A stretch of DNA of 64,000 bases, from contig UWYS01000010.1 in NCBI GenBank assembly GCA_900291925.1, positions 434,001 to 498,000 of the forward strand, read 5' to 3'. Within the stretch, counting starts at the first letter, position 1, and each line of letters opens with the position of its first letter. Source of the DNA: Thecaphora thlaspeos (lineage: Eukaryota; Basidiomycota; Ustilaginomycetes; Urocystidales; Glomosporiaceae). Of this stretch, positions 42,348-53,900 are shown in pieces. The position numbers and the translations under genes are program-made. The notes under the pieces are model-generated. The model was not told the DNA's origin. It saw only the letters and a program-made list of their open reading frames with translations, and made no database searches.

Positions 42348-44928
42348 CTACAACGCCCACGTCTTGATCAGGTAGTCTCGACCGCCCGACACGGCGTACT
42401 TGTCCATGTAACGCATCCTCTCGGCTGGCGACGTGTGGCCGTTGAGCGCCAGCGAGCCGTGCTGCAGCGTGGTTCGGTTGAACACTTTGACGCCGTTCTC
42501 GCCCGCCGCAGCGACGATCTTGCGCGTGTCAAATTGCAGCGCCGTGACGGGGTAGTCGTAGCGGATCGTGTCCGAGATCGAGCCCATGCGCAGGTCCCAG
42601 ATCCTGATCGACTTGTCCAGGCTGCCAGAGATGACGTGCGTCTCGTCAAACTGCAGGCAGGTGACGGGCGCCGTATGGCCCAGCAGGGTTCGGTGCGCTT
42701 GCCCGGTCCGCACTGCAAAGAGGTCGAGGAAAACAAGGACGGTGATGTCAGCTTGAGCATCAGAGCGGAGCAAGGCAAGCAGCGAGGCCGCGCGCTGCGA
42801 AACTCACTGTCCCACATCCTGACGCCGCCGTCTCCGCTGCCGCTGGCCAGCGCGTAGCCCCAGAACTGAACGCCGCCAACAAAGTCCTGGTACATCTCCC
42901 AGCTCCCATCCTGGTACGGCGGCGTCGGATAGCTGAAGGCGCCGGCAAAGTTGTTGAGGACGCTGAACGAGTTTGACGAGCTCAGCTCCGGCCGCGAGGG
43001 TCCCAGGATCGACGAACTCGTCGCCTTGCGGCTCGGCGACGATGGGAAGCCAAATTCGGACTGCGAGAGCGCCTGCGACGACGTCGGGTTCGAGATAGCC
43101 CACAGGATATCCATCGTCAGCACGCACTGGCCCGTGTTGAGGTCCCACTGCCTCAGCGTCTTGTCCGACGCTCCCGTGACCTGTGGCGGGCGCAAGAAAG
43201 AAAAGTGAGAACGTCAGCTCTCGATACAAAGGGCAAAGGACAGGCAGCAACAGCGCGGTCATTACTCACCAGACAATTGTCGTCGAAGTAGAGCGCTGTC
43301 ACGGCCTTGCTGTGTCCCTCGAGGCTCCGCAGGCACGGGTCGTGCTCGTCCTTCTGCTCTGCCTCATCCTCCACCGGCGTGTCCTGGATGATGGCGGAGG
43401 CATCTTCGTCGCCGTTGACGGCGTGCTTGGCGTTGCGGGGCGGCAGCTCTCCGGACGCGCTCATCACCAGCCGCGTCTCAAAGTCCTCGACCTTGGTGAG
43501 GTCCCAGATCTTGAGCGAGTTGTCGGCCGAGCCGGTGATGCAGATCTCGTCTTCGACCTGAAGGCACTTGACCATCGCCGTGTGTCCGCGCAGCCGGCCC
43601 ACCTCGTCGCCCGACGCCAGGTTCCAGACGCGGACCGTATCGTCGGCTGAGGCCGAGACGAGCGTGCCATAGGGTTCCGAGAAGTCGAGCGCCGTGATGG
43701 GCGCGCCGTGGTTGGCCAGCGTCATGAAGGCGACCCCGGACGGCAGCTCGTCATGCTCCGAGGGCATGAAGAGCGGGCCCTTGCGCCTCCTGCTGGAGCC
43801 CTGGTGTGCCTTGGCGCCGGCCGCTGAGACGTTAGCAGCCGAGCCCGGTCCGCCCGGCATCGCGCGGCGGTGCTTCTGGACGGCCAGCAGCTCGCTCACG
43901 CCCTCCTGCTCGTCGTTGAGCTCGAGCTCCTCTTCGCGCAAGCCGAGCAGCTTGTCCTTGAGGCCCGACTTGATCTGCTCCAGCGTCTGAATCTTGGCGT
44001 CGACGGCGGCAATCTCCGAGTCGATCAGCGAGCGCTTGACGCCGATGTCGTCCTTCTCGCGCGTAATCTCCTCCATCTGCCGCTCGAGCTCCGTCACGTC
44101 GATCCCGGAGAGCTTTCCGCCCTCCTTCCCCTTGGCCATCGTCTTGGCCGCCTGGGCTCTCCGCGCGTGTCGCTGCTCCCTGGCCGAAAAGGCAGAGACA
44201 GTCTCCGCCGCCTCGCCGTCCTCCACCATCAGACCTCTTGCCCGGTCGCCCATCGCCTTGAGGCCGAGGCGCTTCGGTGTCCCACCGTCGCCATCGTCGC
44301 CCTCCAGCCCGCTTGCGATGGCACGCACTTTTCTTCTCCTGCTCCTCCCTTCAGATGCACTGGGAACAGTGGCCTGGAAGCCTCGCAGGAGCGAGACCGA
44401 CGGCTCCGCCGTCCTGCCGCCCCGTCCGCCTTCGATCGAGCCGCGTGTGCCGGAGCCTGCCGCATCGGACTCTATGCTGAGGTCCTGTGCAGCCGACGAG
44501 AGAATCCGGTCGCTCTCCTCGAGCACGTATAGCTCGTGCGACGTAAGTCCGGAGCCGGGCCCTCGGCCTATGCCGGACTGGACCAGCGATCCGCCGAAGC
44601 GCACCAGCGACCGAGCCGGGCTGGTCAGCAAAAACTGGGGCGTCAGGAAGAGGCGGGCCCGTCGCTGACTCTGGGGCGCAAGTCCAAGGGCGGTGTTGGA
44701 GTTGACGACGGCCGACATCATGCGGCTAGTCATGAGCTGAGGGGCGACGTCGGAGAGGAGACGGTGGTGGTCCGCTTGCGCGTGGTCGCCATTGCGACCA
44801 AAGCCGTAGGGCGAGGCAGTCTGCGCAAATGGATGGAAATAGGCCTTTGTCGTAGATATGGCTGCCGAGAGCGTCGAGCGGATCGACGAGGAGCCCGATG
44901 GCTCTGCCGGCGTGTGGGTGCCGCTCAT
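42348..44928 (-). CDS. MDV1: Mitochondrial division protein Mdv1/Caf4, WD40, 3 exons
   Basis: Predicted 798-aa adaptor that would link the outer-membrane receptor Fis1 to the dynamin Dnm1 for mitochondrial fission. Exons 44928-43270, 43180-42808 and 42712-42348, all phase-consistent. The N-terminal region contains a helical Fis1-binding-like segment and a central coiled coil (VTELERQMEEITREKDDIG through KSGLKDKLLGLREEELEL, about residues 275-350), as in Mdv1. At least seven WD40 repeats follow (GTLVSASADDTVRVWNLASG, ICITGSADNSLKIWDLTK, VTGASDKTLRQWDLNTG, ALASGSGDGGVRMWD, VISGSLDKSIRIWDLRMG, ending YAVSGGRDYLIKTWAL). A 90-residue insertion sits between propeller blades, as in fungal Mdv1 orthologues. 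Confidence 0.93.
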
Positions 44929-46206
44929 CGGAAGAGCTGTTCAGCCGCCGTCCGACGCCCTGCCGTTCCTGGTGCCGTTCCTGGTGCTGCTGTATGCGAT
45001 GGCGATCTGAGAAGCGGGTAGCTTCCTTGGTACGCGCGTCCGAGCGCTTGCGCTAGAGTTCTTCGACGATGGAGTGGAAGTGCCGTGGTGGGTTCGGTTG
45101 GAAGGAGCACAAGTGAGGCAAAGCGAGGTGGAAGCCTGGGCGCGTGCGCCCGTCCGCCTGCTCGCTCCCTTTCCCTCGCCCCCGGCCTCTTCGCCTGAAA
45201 GTGACCCCACACAATCCCCGATCTCCCCGCCTCCAGATCGGGCCAGAGCCCGATTCCCCCGCGGAGCCCGGCCCCGCCGTGGTCCGAGCCCTCCGCCAGG
45301 CACGCGTCGCTATCGCAGCAGTCACATTCCAGTCAGCAGCCGTGCCCATGTATGCTCCTTTGTAGTCTTGGCTTTTGCACGAGCAGGCTGTCGCTTCTTT
45401 GTCACTCCTTTCGAGAAAGCGAATAGAGACGGCTGCGGCGGCGAGAAGGGACGGCGCTTCGCTGGGTCGGGCCGGGCTCTGCGCGACGCGTTTTCCCTTC
45501 CGGTGCTGGGTGGTGCCAGAGGCTTGCAATCAAGCAGAACGGCGGGCAGGCACCAGGGCCCAGCCCCGGCCAGCTTAGGAGACGGGGCATGTTGGCTGAC
45601 GAGTGCGTGGCCTTGCTTTTTAGATGATTCGAGAGCCGCTAGTCGGAGGACAAAGGGCTGTACGACGGGTTTCTAATAATCTTAATTATTTGTCCAACCG
45701 GCCGGGCGAGGAAGGGACCAACGACCAGTGAGCACGAGAGAAAAGAAAAGATGCCTTGGAGAACCCGGCACCGCCAGACGAGGGCCAGGCTGGACTTGCC
45801 AGGGCCGTATGTGCGGCTGTCGCCCGCACGTCGTGGAGAGAGCCTCTGGCCTGGCTCTGGTATCGCGAGAGGCAGCGCCTGCCACAGAGAGGCGGTATGT
45901 AATGCCTCGATCAACCCGCCTACCCACCCGACCAACCCATTATTGTAGCTGCCCCTCTGTCCGTCCATCAACAACCTCTTCTCGTCGCCATCTTCATCTC
46001 CCATCTTCGCTGCGAGCGTCCATCAGCTCATCTCCTTCTCCACCACGGATTTTCCCAGCTCTCCCGTCAACATTCGCTCGTCGGACCTTCTCGGAGGCCG
46101 TCCCGCTGCTACCCTGTGGCAGAGTCTTCAGCATCGACGACATCACTCCTCAAGACGCCGAAAAGACCTGTAGCATGGCTCGCTAGCTAGCTGCCTGCCG
46201 TTCGCC
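44929..46206. promoter_or_regulatory. Divergent intergenic region, MDV1 / KEN-motif protein
   Basis: A 1.28-kb divergent spacer. It includes a short AT-rich island near 45674-45692 and a C-rich stretch around 45170-45300. Long open frames exist on both strands but have Arg/Pro/Gly-biased composition and no recognisable motif, so I treat them as GC-driven artefacts. Confidence 0.4.
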
Positions 46207-46980
46207 ATGCCGACCACCCGAGCTTTTTCGGCCAGGCTCCAGGCCGCCTCGCTCAGCCCAGCGAAGGCCCTCGACGGCGGCAACAGCGATGACATCGACG
46301 CCATCAAGACTAGACAGAGCCAGTCGCGCTCCAAGCAAGAGCAGCAGCAACGAGACCTGCCGAGCGTCCGTATGCCCTCGAGCGTCTCTACCCAAGGGCT
46401 CGACCGAATCCTCCGCAAGCCTCGCATCACCCGCAACGCCTCGTCGCCCATCTGCACCTTGGCCGGCGGCGGCGACTCGAAGCGGTCCGCCTTCAGCTCC
46501 AGCAGCAACGTCCCTCCAGCCAGGTCCTCCGGCGGCCGATCTGCGGGACCTCGACGATCGACGTCGTCAATCTCGTCGAGGCGCTCGATCCTCGGCAGCG
46601 AGCGGATGAGCGACTCCGAGCCTTCGGACGACGAGAATAGCGTTCTGGGCCGCGGCCGCCTGGGAGGGTGCTCGCAGCAGTCCCAGGGGGGCGACGAACC
46701 GGACGACGTCAACAAGGAAAACGTTGCGCCCTTCCGCTGCGCCGGCATCGATGTGCTGAACCAGGAGGCGCGTGACGCCCAAGAGGAGTCGGTCGCCCGT
46801 CGTACCCGCGGCAGGCGCAGCTCGCTGATGGAGCGGCAGACCTCTAGCATCGCATCGTCCGCCGATAGCACCCCGCGCGGGGCGGCGGCTGCTCCTACCG
46901 CTATCGCCTGTGCTGATCTGGCCAGACGAGCCGAAGCCCTGGCGGGCCAACGGACTATCGCAACCAGCTCTAGCTGTTAG
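46207..46980 (+). CDS. Unrecognised disordered protein with a KEN motif
   Basis: A 257-aa intronless frame starting at gccATGcc. The protein is Ser/Arg/Asp-rich with almost no hydrophobic core, so probably disordered. It contains a canonical KEN box in a good context (DDVNKENVAPF, about residue 170), an SPAK possible CDK site near the N-terminus, and RxxL stretches (RSSL). KEN plus RxxL motifs are degrons recognised by the anaphase-promoting complex, so a cell-cycle regulated protein (securin-, sororin- or Cdc6-like regulator class) is a reasonable guess, no more. It precedes CDC6 in the same orientation, 809 nt away. Codon usage (G/C-ending) and the absence of stops on this strand support it being coding. 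Confidence 0.65.
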   Translation: MPTTRAFSARLQAASLSPAKALDGGNSDDIDAIKTRQSQSRSKQEQQQRDLPSVRMPSSVSTQGLDRILRKPRITRNASSPICTLAGGGDSKRSAFSSSSNVPPARSSGGRSAGPRRSTSSISSRRSILGSERMSDSEPSDDENSVLGRGRLGGCSQQSQGGDEPDDVNKENVAPFRCAGIDVLNQEARDAQEESVARRTRGRRSSLMERQTSSIASSADSTPRGAAAAPTAIACADLARRAEALAGQRTIATSSSC

Positions 46981-47789
46981 TACAGCAGTTTCGTGGCTCG
47001 TTTTTGCGTTCCCGTCTTCTCTTCCGTTTCCGTGTGGTCATGCTGCGCCTTCGGGCTCTTTGGCCTGGCGCTCGTAGTTCCTGCCGAAGAGGGGGCAACA
47101 CTCCAGTTGCTGATCTCGGGGTCAGAGGCAGGTGCACCCTTCCCTTCGCAGCGCGTTTCTTCCTGGCGGGGCGAACCGACGGGCCTGTCTGGCTCGGTCG
47201 AAGTTGAGCGAGCGATGGCCAGGTACGAGGGAGGGCCTGTGCTCGCTCAAGTCAGTTCAGGCCGCGCCCTGGGGCACATCGAACAGGCTGGGCTGGGCTG
47301 GCTGGCTGGCTGGTTGGTTGGCCTCCCGACCGGCCCCCCCCCTGCGCGCCGGGTAGCTCGCTCGCTGGGCTCTTGCTGCACGAGGCCTGCATGAGGCCTG
47401 CATGAGGCTGCAGCTCGATCCAGCAGCCTTCGCCCCGGGGAGCAGCCCTGGCGTAAATTGAACCTCGACGTGTCGCGTGGGGGTCCCGAGGGAAGATGCG
47501 TTCGTGCCCTCGGCAGCGTGCTGAGGCCGCCGTTTTTCGCCCCCCCCGCCAGACGCAGCAGCAGATTGAGCAAAGGCCCGAGTTGCTGACCTCCCTCATC
47601 CCTCCCTTTCTTTCCCACACGCATACATCACCACCCTCATCCTTCCTCCCTCGACCTTTTGCCCTTCCGCCATTATTGCCCGACATCCTCCATCCCTTCC
47701 CCACCACCACGGCGGTATCACCATCGTCAACATCACGGACATCATCAACGTCCTCCTTCGCCTCGTTGTCGACGCGATCATCATCGGAT
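46981..47789. promoter_or_regulatory. Intergenic region: CDC6 promoter
   Basis: An 809-nt tandem spacer. It contains GGCT/GGTT repeats (47283-47322), a duplicated GAGGCCTGCAT unit (47379-47402) and a CCATC/CCTCC pyrimidine-rich leader running into the CDC6 start. The frame open upstream of 47790 is composition-driven and lacks conserved sequence. Confidence 0.4.
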
Positions 47790-50240
47790 ATGGCTTCGAC
47801 TTCAGCCCTCGGCCTGCCGCGAACACCTTCAAAGCGGGCAACGAGAAGCCGGACCGACCTGGCCGTCCGCTCTTCGCCTTCCACGTTCAACAACAGCCTC
47901 CTAAGCACCCCACAGCGACCCGCACTCAACAGCAGCGGCAGCAGCAGCAGCAGCAGTAGCAGCAGGAAGCGATCCAGGCAGACGTTCAGCGACGACACCG
48001 AGAATCAAGGTCCCCGGACCCCGGGCACGCCCTTCTCTCGGATGCGCCTCAGCCCACGGAAGGCGACCGCCCCTAGCTCCAGCGTCACCGCCTTCGACCA
48101 CGATGATATGGACAGCTACTTTGGCTCGCAGGCATCCTCGGCCACGGCGGGGAGCAGTTCGCTCTTCGACACCCTCAGCCAGGCCGGCAGCTCGTCGAGC
48201 GCCGCCTCCACCGCCATCGCCTCTCGGGAGCCTTCGCCGGCGGCCCAAGACGTCCTGGCGAAGGCCTCGTCTGGTCTATCGGCGACAGCATCGACCGAGC
48301 GCTACTCGAATGTCTACTCCCACGCCCGGGCCCTCCTACGCTACGCGGCGGGCGTCGATCCGGCTGAGACCGAGGCTGGCCTCACCATCTGCGGCGGCGG
48401 CGACCGTCAGACCGAATCGCACGTCAAGGTTGTCGGCAGGGCAAAGGAGCGCGTTGCGATCGAGCAGTTCCTCGACCAGCGGCTCGGCCTCTTTCCCGAC
48501 GCCCACGCACGAGCCGAAGAACTCGACGTAGAGCTCGACGGCGACACTGAGTCCGGCTGCCTTTATGTCTGCGGGCTCGCCGGCACTGGCAAAACAGCCC
48601 TCGTCCGCTCGGTGCTCAACAGCCTCGGGTCGACCGGAACGGACAGGACAAGGCCGCCGCGCATCGCCTTCGTCAACTGCATGACGCTTACCCATCCGCG
48701 CTTCATCTTCGGCAAGGTCCTCAGCGCGCTCGGCTCCGACGCTGCCGAAGGCCAGTCCGACGCCGAGGCCGAGCGGGCGATCTCTAGCCTGATCAGGGAG
48801 GGCGGTCAGCGCATCCTGATCGTGCTCGACGAGATGGACCACCTGCTCCACAGCCGTGCGCACCAGAACGTCTTGTACCGCCTCTTCTCCTGGGCCTTGC
48901 CCTCGACCGCGGGTGAGAAGCAGCGACGTTCGGCGCCATCCTGCAGCCTGATCGGTATCGCCAACTCGCTCGACCTGACCGAGCGCTTCGTCCCGCTGCT
49001 CGCCAGCAAAGGCGCCTCACCTGCGCTGCTCCACTTCCGACCGTTCGAAGCGACCGAGATTGTCAACGTCATCCGCGACCGTCTGTCCGGGCTGCTCTCG
49101 AGCTATGACGGCGCCATCGCCGTGCAGACCGTACAAGCGATGGAGGTCGACGCCAACACCGAAGCGCGACAGGCGACGAAAAGAGAGCTACCACTGTTCA
49201 CGGCTTCGGCCGTCGAGTTGCTCGCCAATAAAATTGCCGCGGCGACCGGCGACCTGCGAAAGGCGCTCGACGCGGCACGCTTGGCCATCGAGATGGTCGA
49301 GGCCGAGCAGAGGAAGAAGGCACTCGCAGAGGCGACGGTCAAGCCGGCCGAGTTGGCGTCGGCCTCGACCTCAGCGTCGGATGAATCGAAGCCCGAGACC
49401 GAGCAGGGCGACGTCGCCATCGTCACCGCCGTTACAACAGAGCCCGCTTCGGTCCGCACCAAGGTGCTAAGCCACCTCACGCCCGCTACGGCCGCCAAGG
49501 CCGGGCCCTCTCAGATCCTTAAGGTGCTCGCCACGGTGCTGGGCAGCCCCAACCTCTCCAAGATCCGGAACCTGGGATTGCAACCCAAGCTGGTGCTGCT
49601 TTCGCTGTTGGTGGCCGACCTGCGCGCCAAAGAGGGACTCGCTATCCTGGGCTCGGCTTCCGGCACGCAGGCGCCGCGCGTCTCCAAGGGCTCGCTGACG
49701 AGCGGCCTCCGCCTGTCCGAGGTCGAGTCGACGTACGCCTCGCTGCTCAAGAACGATGGGACGTTCTCGGCGCTCGAAAGCTCGGAGCTGCTGAGCGTCT
49801 TTGAGCTGCTAGAGGTGCAGGGTATCCTCAAGCTCTGCTCCGAGGCAGGATCTGCCGGCGCGTCGTCATCCTCGTCGTCGTCATCGTCGCTCGGCGTCGC
49901 AGTGATGAGCAGCGGCGTCTCGCCCTCCGGCAAGCGAGCGGCCAAGAAACAACTCCTCGCCGCCAACCGCATCGCCATCCTGATGGTGGCGGGTGACGAC
50001 GTACTGAAGGGCATCACCACTGCCCCACCTGTACCGCTCTCGGCCTCATCGGCCGCGTCCGCCTCGGCGTCGTCGGGCGTGTGCAGCACCACGCTGGTCG
50101 AGACCATCAGGCGGATCTGGTTGAGAGAGGAGGACCGCGTAGTGCGGTCGCGAGGATGGGAGGCGATGGCGAGGGAGAAGGAGGCCGTGAGGAAGAAGGA
50201 GCTCGGCGGTGGAAGAGGACAGGTCGCCATCGGCCTGTGA
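47790..50240 (+). CDS. CDC6: Replication licensing ATPase Cdc6/Cdc18
   Basis: Intronless, 816 aa. AAA+ ATPase that loads the MCM helicase with ORC and Cdt1 in G1. The N-terminal 170 residues are Ser-rich with clustered CDK consensus sites (RTPSKR, TPQRP, RTPGTPFSR, LSPRK) and a basic KRSR patch, as expected for CDK-controlled Cdc6. The AAA+ core shows Walker A GLAGTGKTALVRSVL (about residue 260), Walker B RILIVLDEMDHLL (about 340), sensor 1 SLIGIANSLDLTERF and sensor 2-like TGDLRKALDAARLAIE, followed by a C-terminal winged-helix region. The start at 47790 was chosen because the upstream open frame is Pro/Ser-only and unconserved. Length is greater than yeast Cdc6 (513) owing to disordered inserts. 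Confidence 0.94.
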   Translation: MASTSALGLPRTPSKRATRSRTDLAVRSSPSTFNNSLLSTPQRPALNSSGSSSSSSSSRKRSRQTFSDDTENQGPRTPGTPFSRMRLSPRKATAPSSSVTAFDHDDMDSYFGSQASSATAGSSSLFDTLSQAGSSSSAASTAIASREPSPAAQDVLAKASSGLSATASTERYSNVYSHARALLRYAAGVDPAETEAGLTICGGGDRQTESHVKVVGRAKERVAIEQFLDQRLGLFPDAHARAEELDVELDGDTESGCLYVCGLAGTGKTALVRSVLNSLGSTGTDRTRPPRIAFVNCMTLTHPRFIFGKVLSALGSDAAEGQSDAEAERAISSLIREGGQRILIVLDEMDHLLHSRAHQNVLYRLFSWALPSTAGEKQRRSAPSCSLIGIANSLDLTERFVPLLASKGASPALLHFRPFEATEIVNVIRDRLSGLLSSYDGAIAVQTVQAMEVDANTEARQATKRELPLFTASAVELLANKIAAATGDLRKALDAARLAIEMVEAEQRKKALAEATVKPAELASASTSASDESKPETEQGDVAIVTAVTTEPASVRTKVLSHLTPATAAKAGPSQILKVLATVLGSPNLSKIRNLGLQPKLVLLSLLVADLRAKEGLAILGSASGTQAPRVSKGSLTSGLRLSEVESTYASLLKNDGTFSALESSELLSVFELLEVQGILKLCSEAGSAGASSSSSSSSSLGVAVMSSGVSPSGKRAAKKQLLAANRIAILMVAGDDVLKGITTAPPVPLSASSAASASASSGVCSTTLVETIRRIWLREEDRVVRSRGWEAMAREKEAVRKKELGGGRGQVAIGL

Positions 50241-50799
50241 AAAACAGAAAAAAGAGCGGCGAAGCAGGGCAAGGGCCTTTCCGCATCGTTCGTTTCCCCT
50301 CGCTGTTCGTGTCCGGCTTCGTTCAAGAATCGCGGGCGGTCGTCTATGTTTTGTTCCGCATCGTTTGTCGTGTTCCCACTCCATCATCGGTTCCGTCCCA
50401 TCTTATGACCCCCGCTCTCACTACACTTGACATACATAGCGCCCGTCCCATCCATTCGTGCTCGCTCTTTCTCTGCCAACGTTTCGTCTGCAATCGCATC
50501 GGCCATCCTCTATGATCACCCGGCTGTCTTCTGTCGTTGAGCGTGAAATCACGGAGGACAATCGCGTCCCGTCCTGGATCCCGACGGCTGACGTTGAAGC
50601 TACCACGCCATCGACCGCCAAGATTCGCGTGTCAAAACCTACTTCAGGAGAGGAGAGAGGAGAGGAGAGAGACGGGAGGGGGGAAGGAGAGGGATCTACC
50701 ATTGCAACCAGAGGAAGTAAGACCCAATCAACGTTATGACACAAATGAAAGCAAAAGCCTAGGGCGAGTGAAGAGCAGGGTCCGCCCAACCGAGGCAGT
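50241..50799. other. Convergent intergenic region CDC6 / PNO1
   Basis: A 559-nt space between converging genes. A GGAGA-type purine repeat lies at 50647-50692 and AT-rich patches near 50730-50760. No gene supported. Confidence 0.4.
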
Positions 50800-51951
50800 C
50801 TAGGCCCTCTGCCTCTGCCTGGCGCCAATCGTCTTGAGGTTGGCGTAGACCTTTCCGGGCGGGCTGCCCATAATGAGCGCGACCACGGCGTCCCTTGCGA
50901 TCTTGATGTTCTGGAAGCTGCCGAGGATGTGGATCTTTGTATCGGCGACGACGACGCGGGTGCGCGAAGCGTTCTCAATGGCAAAGCGCGTCCGGCCATC
51001 CTTGCCGGCGATACGACCGATGGCGCGCGAGAGGTGGTCACCGTGCAGCGTCTTTACGTCTTTGATCTCGAATGTGTCGACAAAGAGGTCGTCCATGCGC
51101 AGCAGAGCGATGGCGTCGTCCGCCTCGAAGCCGAGCGCAAAGGCTTTAACGAAGTCTGCGCCTCTTTGCAGCATGCCTTGTTCCGTTGTGTACTTCGAGG
51201 ACTGCGCCAGGCGAGGGAGGGATGACGGATGCAGAAGGCGGCAAGGATGGAGTCAGTACGAGGCGATTCTCCTATGATGCTAGTGGGTCGGGACTGGAGC
51301 CCCGCGACGCCCCCACCTGCGCTTGCGTGCTTTCGCACTCACCTTGATCTCGACCATCTTCCTCTCGGTGTTCATCCTGACCATCAGCCCTGCCATCTCG
51401 ACGAGCGGCGTGTAGATCTTGTGCCAGTCGTTTCTGAGCGGGGTCATTCTGTGCGGGGGGATCGGGATCCTCCTGAGCTGTCCCTTTGCGACACCGGTCA
51501 AGTTTGCGTCTGCAGCCTTCTTCGAGATGGGTGTGAACGACGGCTTGTTGGTCACGTCCACCTGCATGGCGGATGTCGACGTTGACGCTTCCGCCGCCGC
51601 TGTACTTCCTTCTGCCGGTGCGGGGGTGTCGATGTGTGAGGTCGACGAAATCATCAGGTCGTCCTCGTCGTCCTCTTCCATCGAGCCGAGGGCGGCCGCC
51701 TGGCTCATGGACATGTTGCCCTCAGTCGCATCTTCAAAGACTTCGTCGTCGTCCGAGTCGTCGTCCTCCTGGCCGAGCGGCTTACGGTGCTTTAGCACGA
51801 CCGAGGAGTCAAGGTCGTCGTCATCTCCGGCAGAGAGCTGAGATTTGGATGCGCCACCGGCTCGGACGGTCTTCTTAGTGGGCGAGGCCTTGCTCTTGGA
51901 AGAGGAGGCCGAGGCCGAGGCTACTTTGGAGCTCGAGGGAGTGGCGACCAT
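50800..51951 (-). CDS. PNO1: Pre-rRNA-processing KH protein Pno1 (Dim2), 2 exons
   Basis: Small-subunit ribosome assembly factor that binds the 3' end of pre-18S rRNA with the Nob1 nuclease and Dim1. Exons 51951-51343 and 51201-50800 give 336 aa, phase 0 junction. The first 130 residues are acidic and Ser-rich (disordered). The conserved part starts [20 protein letters not shown], continues with the first KH-like fold ([11 protein letters not shown] then [18 protein letters not shown]), [20 protein letters not shown], and the second KH domain [20 protein letters not shown], ending with the diagnostic [18 protein letters not shown]. It is longer than yeast Pno1 (274 aa) only at the N-terminus. 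Confidence 0.96.
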
Positions 51952-52583
51952 GTCGTAGGCTAGACGTTTTTGGTAAGAGACAGATTGCGTGCGGTATGTC
52001 GGTGTTTCGCCCCGGTTGAAGTCGCTCTAGGTGGTCAGTTGTAGGGTAGGGTATACGGCGGTATGGGTGGCTAGGAGGTGGTGCGGTCGTTAGCGAGGGT
52101 CGAGTCGGTGATCCAAGAGACGGGAACGAGGCAGGAGGCTGCGGCCCGAACGAGGGGCCGCCTGCATCGTTAAGAAAAATTTGGCCAGCCGCCTCGAAAT
52201 GTTCCGAGAAAATGGGCATGAACCGCGCCAACGCCACCCGGCCGAGACACGCCAGGCTGCTCGCCAACCTTCGCTTGCTCAGCAGCTATTTCGATCCAAG
52301 CATCGAGCAATGGTCGTAGAGGCCGGCAACGGTGGGTGCGAAAGGCCGAGAGCCCCGCTCGTCACCAACTACGAGCAAACGTCAATACCGAGCTGGGCCT
52401 CTCAATGCGCTTGGACAAAAGGTTGAGTGAGGGAGAGAAGCAGACGTAGCTATAGTGGCGTACTGGTTTACATCGCATGGAGTTGCCACAAGAAAACAGG
52501 GATGGGTGAAGGAGAGGTGGTGGGTGACGGTGGACACGAGGCAGCGAGCAGGCGTTGAGAGCAAGACATGGAACGCCCCGCCA
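51952..52583. promoter_or_regulatory. Intergenic region: PNO1 promoter and PHB1 3' end
   Basis: A 632-nt tandem spacer with no distinctive repeats. It holds the PNO1 promoter (next to 51951) and the PHB1 3' UTR. No gene supported. Confidence 0.35.
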
Positions 52584-53900
52584 TCACGCCTGCATGTTGA
52601 GCAGCATGTTCTGGCCGTGCGGGAGGTAAGTGACGTTCCTGGCACCGCTGAGCGTCGATGCAATCTCCTTGGATGCCTCGATCCTACGGATGGTGAGCAG
52701 ACCGTCGCCTGCCTTCTCGAGCGCCTTGGAGATCGTCTGAGCCGCCTCGGCCTCGCCTTCGGCGCGGATGACGGACGCCTGTCGCTCCTGCTCGGCCTTC
52801 TCGACGATAAACTTGGCCCGCTCGGCGTCCTGCTGCGCAATCTGCTTCTGCTCGACGGCTTTTGTGAAGTCCTGGCCGAAGGTCATGTGCGTCTATCGAA
52901 GTGGGAAAGGAGGACGGCCGCGGCGAGGCGAAATGAGGGGAGGGCGCGGGCGAATTTGCTCGGATTAACTGGTAGTCACATCTGTGTGAGTGGGTCGAAG
53001 TACGAGCAGGGCCACAGCAGGAGGCACTTACGATCGAGACGTCCTCGAGCACAATGTTGAACTCCTTAGCACGCTTGAGCAGGTCCTCGCGGATCCTGGC
53101 GCTGACGACCTCTCGTTGTGTGATGAGCTCGGCGGCGTCAAACTGCGCCACGGTCGCCTTGAGCACCTCATTTCCAATCGACGGCAGCACACGCTCGTCG
53201 TAGTCCTGGCCGAGCGACTGGTAGATCTTGGAGAGGTGCTGGACATCGGGCCTCGAGAGGACTCGGAGCGTGAGTGAGACCATCTGCAGATCCTTGGAGC
53301 CGGTCGTGGTGGAGATGTTCTGCGTGCGTGGTGGGTGTGCAGAGGAGGCACGGGGCAGGGATCACCAGGGCAAAGGAAGCGCGTTAGAGGAAGGATGTAC
53401 GCCAAGCACCGTCACGAACAGGCCCTGTAGAGGCAACTCACCCTGGGTTTGACTCTGACATCGTAAAGGATCGCTCGCTGCAGCCAAGGAACGAGGAAGT
53501 GAGTTCCCTCGTTCGTGGCCTATGTAGCGAGGAACATGTAGGGTAGGCCGAAATTAGCTACAGGTGCTTCCAGCGTAATTCCCTACAGGTCAATGTAAGG
53601 CGACCGGTACCGGTACTCACCTTGTCCTTGACACCCTGGAAACGGTCGAACATGACAGCACGGTATCCACCGGGAACGTCGTACAGACTGGCCTGGAGCG
53701 CCATAACACTGATGCCGATGGGCACTACAGTGGCACAGGATCCAAGAGAGTGTGTGAGCGGGAGAGGACAGACAGAAAGGGCTCGAGGTCAGCACCCGGA
53801 TGTGCAAGGAAGGTGTGCGGCCGACGTTTGCTCGTCCGGGCGGTATGTGAGACCGGCGCGAGGAGTACCCACCAGCGAAGCGAGCGGCGATGTTGGACAT
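52584..53900 (-). CDS. PHB1: Prohibitin-1, 5 exons
   Basis: Mitochondrial inner-membrane scaffold subunit forming ring complexes with Phb2. Exons 53900-53873 (28 nt), 53724-53621, 53519-53442, 53319-53032 and 52892-52584; phases agree, 268 aa (yeast Phb1 287). It begins MSNIAARFA, followed by the membrane-associated [20 protein letters not shown], the PHB/SPFH domain ([71 protein letters not shown]), and the C-terminal coiled coil [20 protein letters not shown]. The end [17 protein letters not shown] is diagnostic. A 28-nt first coding exon explains why a simple ORF search misses the N-terminus. Confidence 0.96.

Noticed and set aside
45074..45676. 200-codon plus-strand frame in the MDV1 upstream spacer
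   Set aside because: Arg/Pro/Gly-rich, changes character repeatedly and has no conserved motif; likely open by chance in GC-rich DNA.
47496..47789. Upstream extension of the CDC6 frame by 98 codons
   Set aside because: The segment is Pro/Ser/Thr-only, unconserved, and resembles a CT-rich 5' leader; the ATG at 47790 fits Cdc6 N-termini better.
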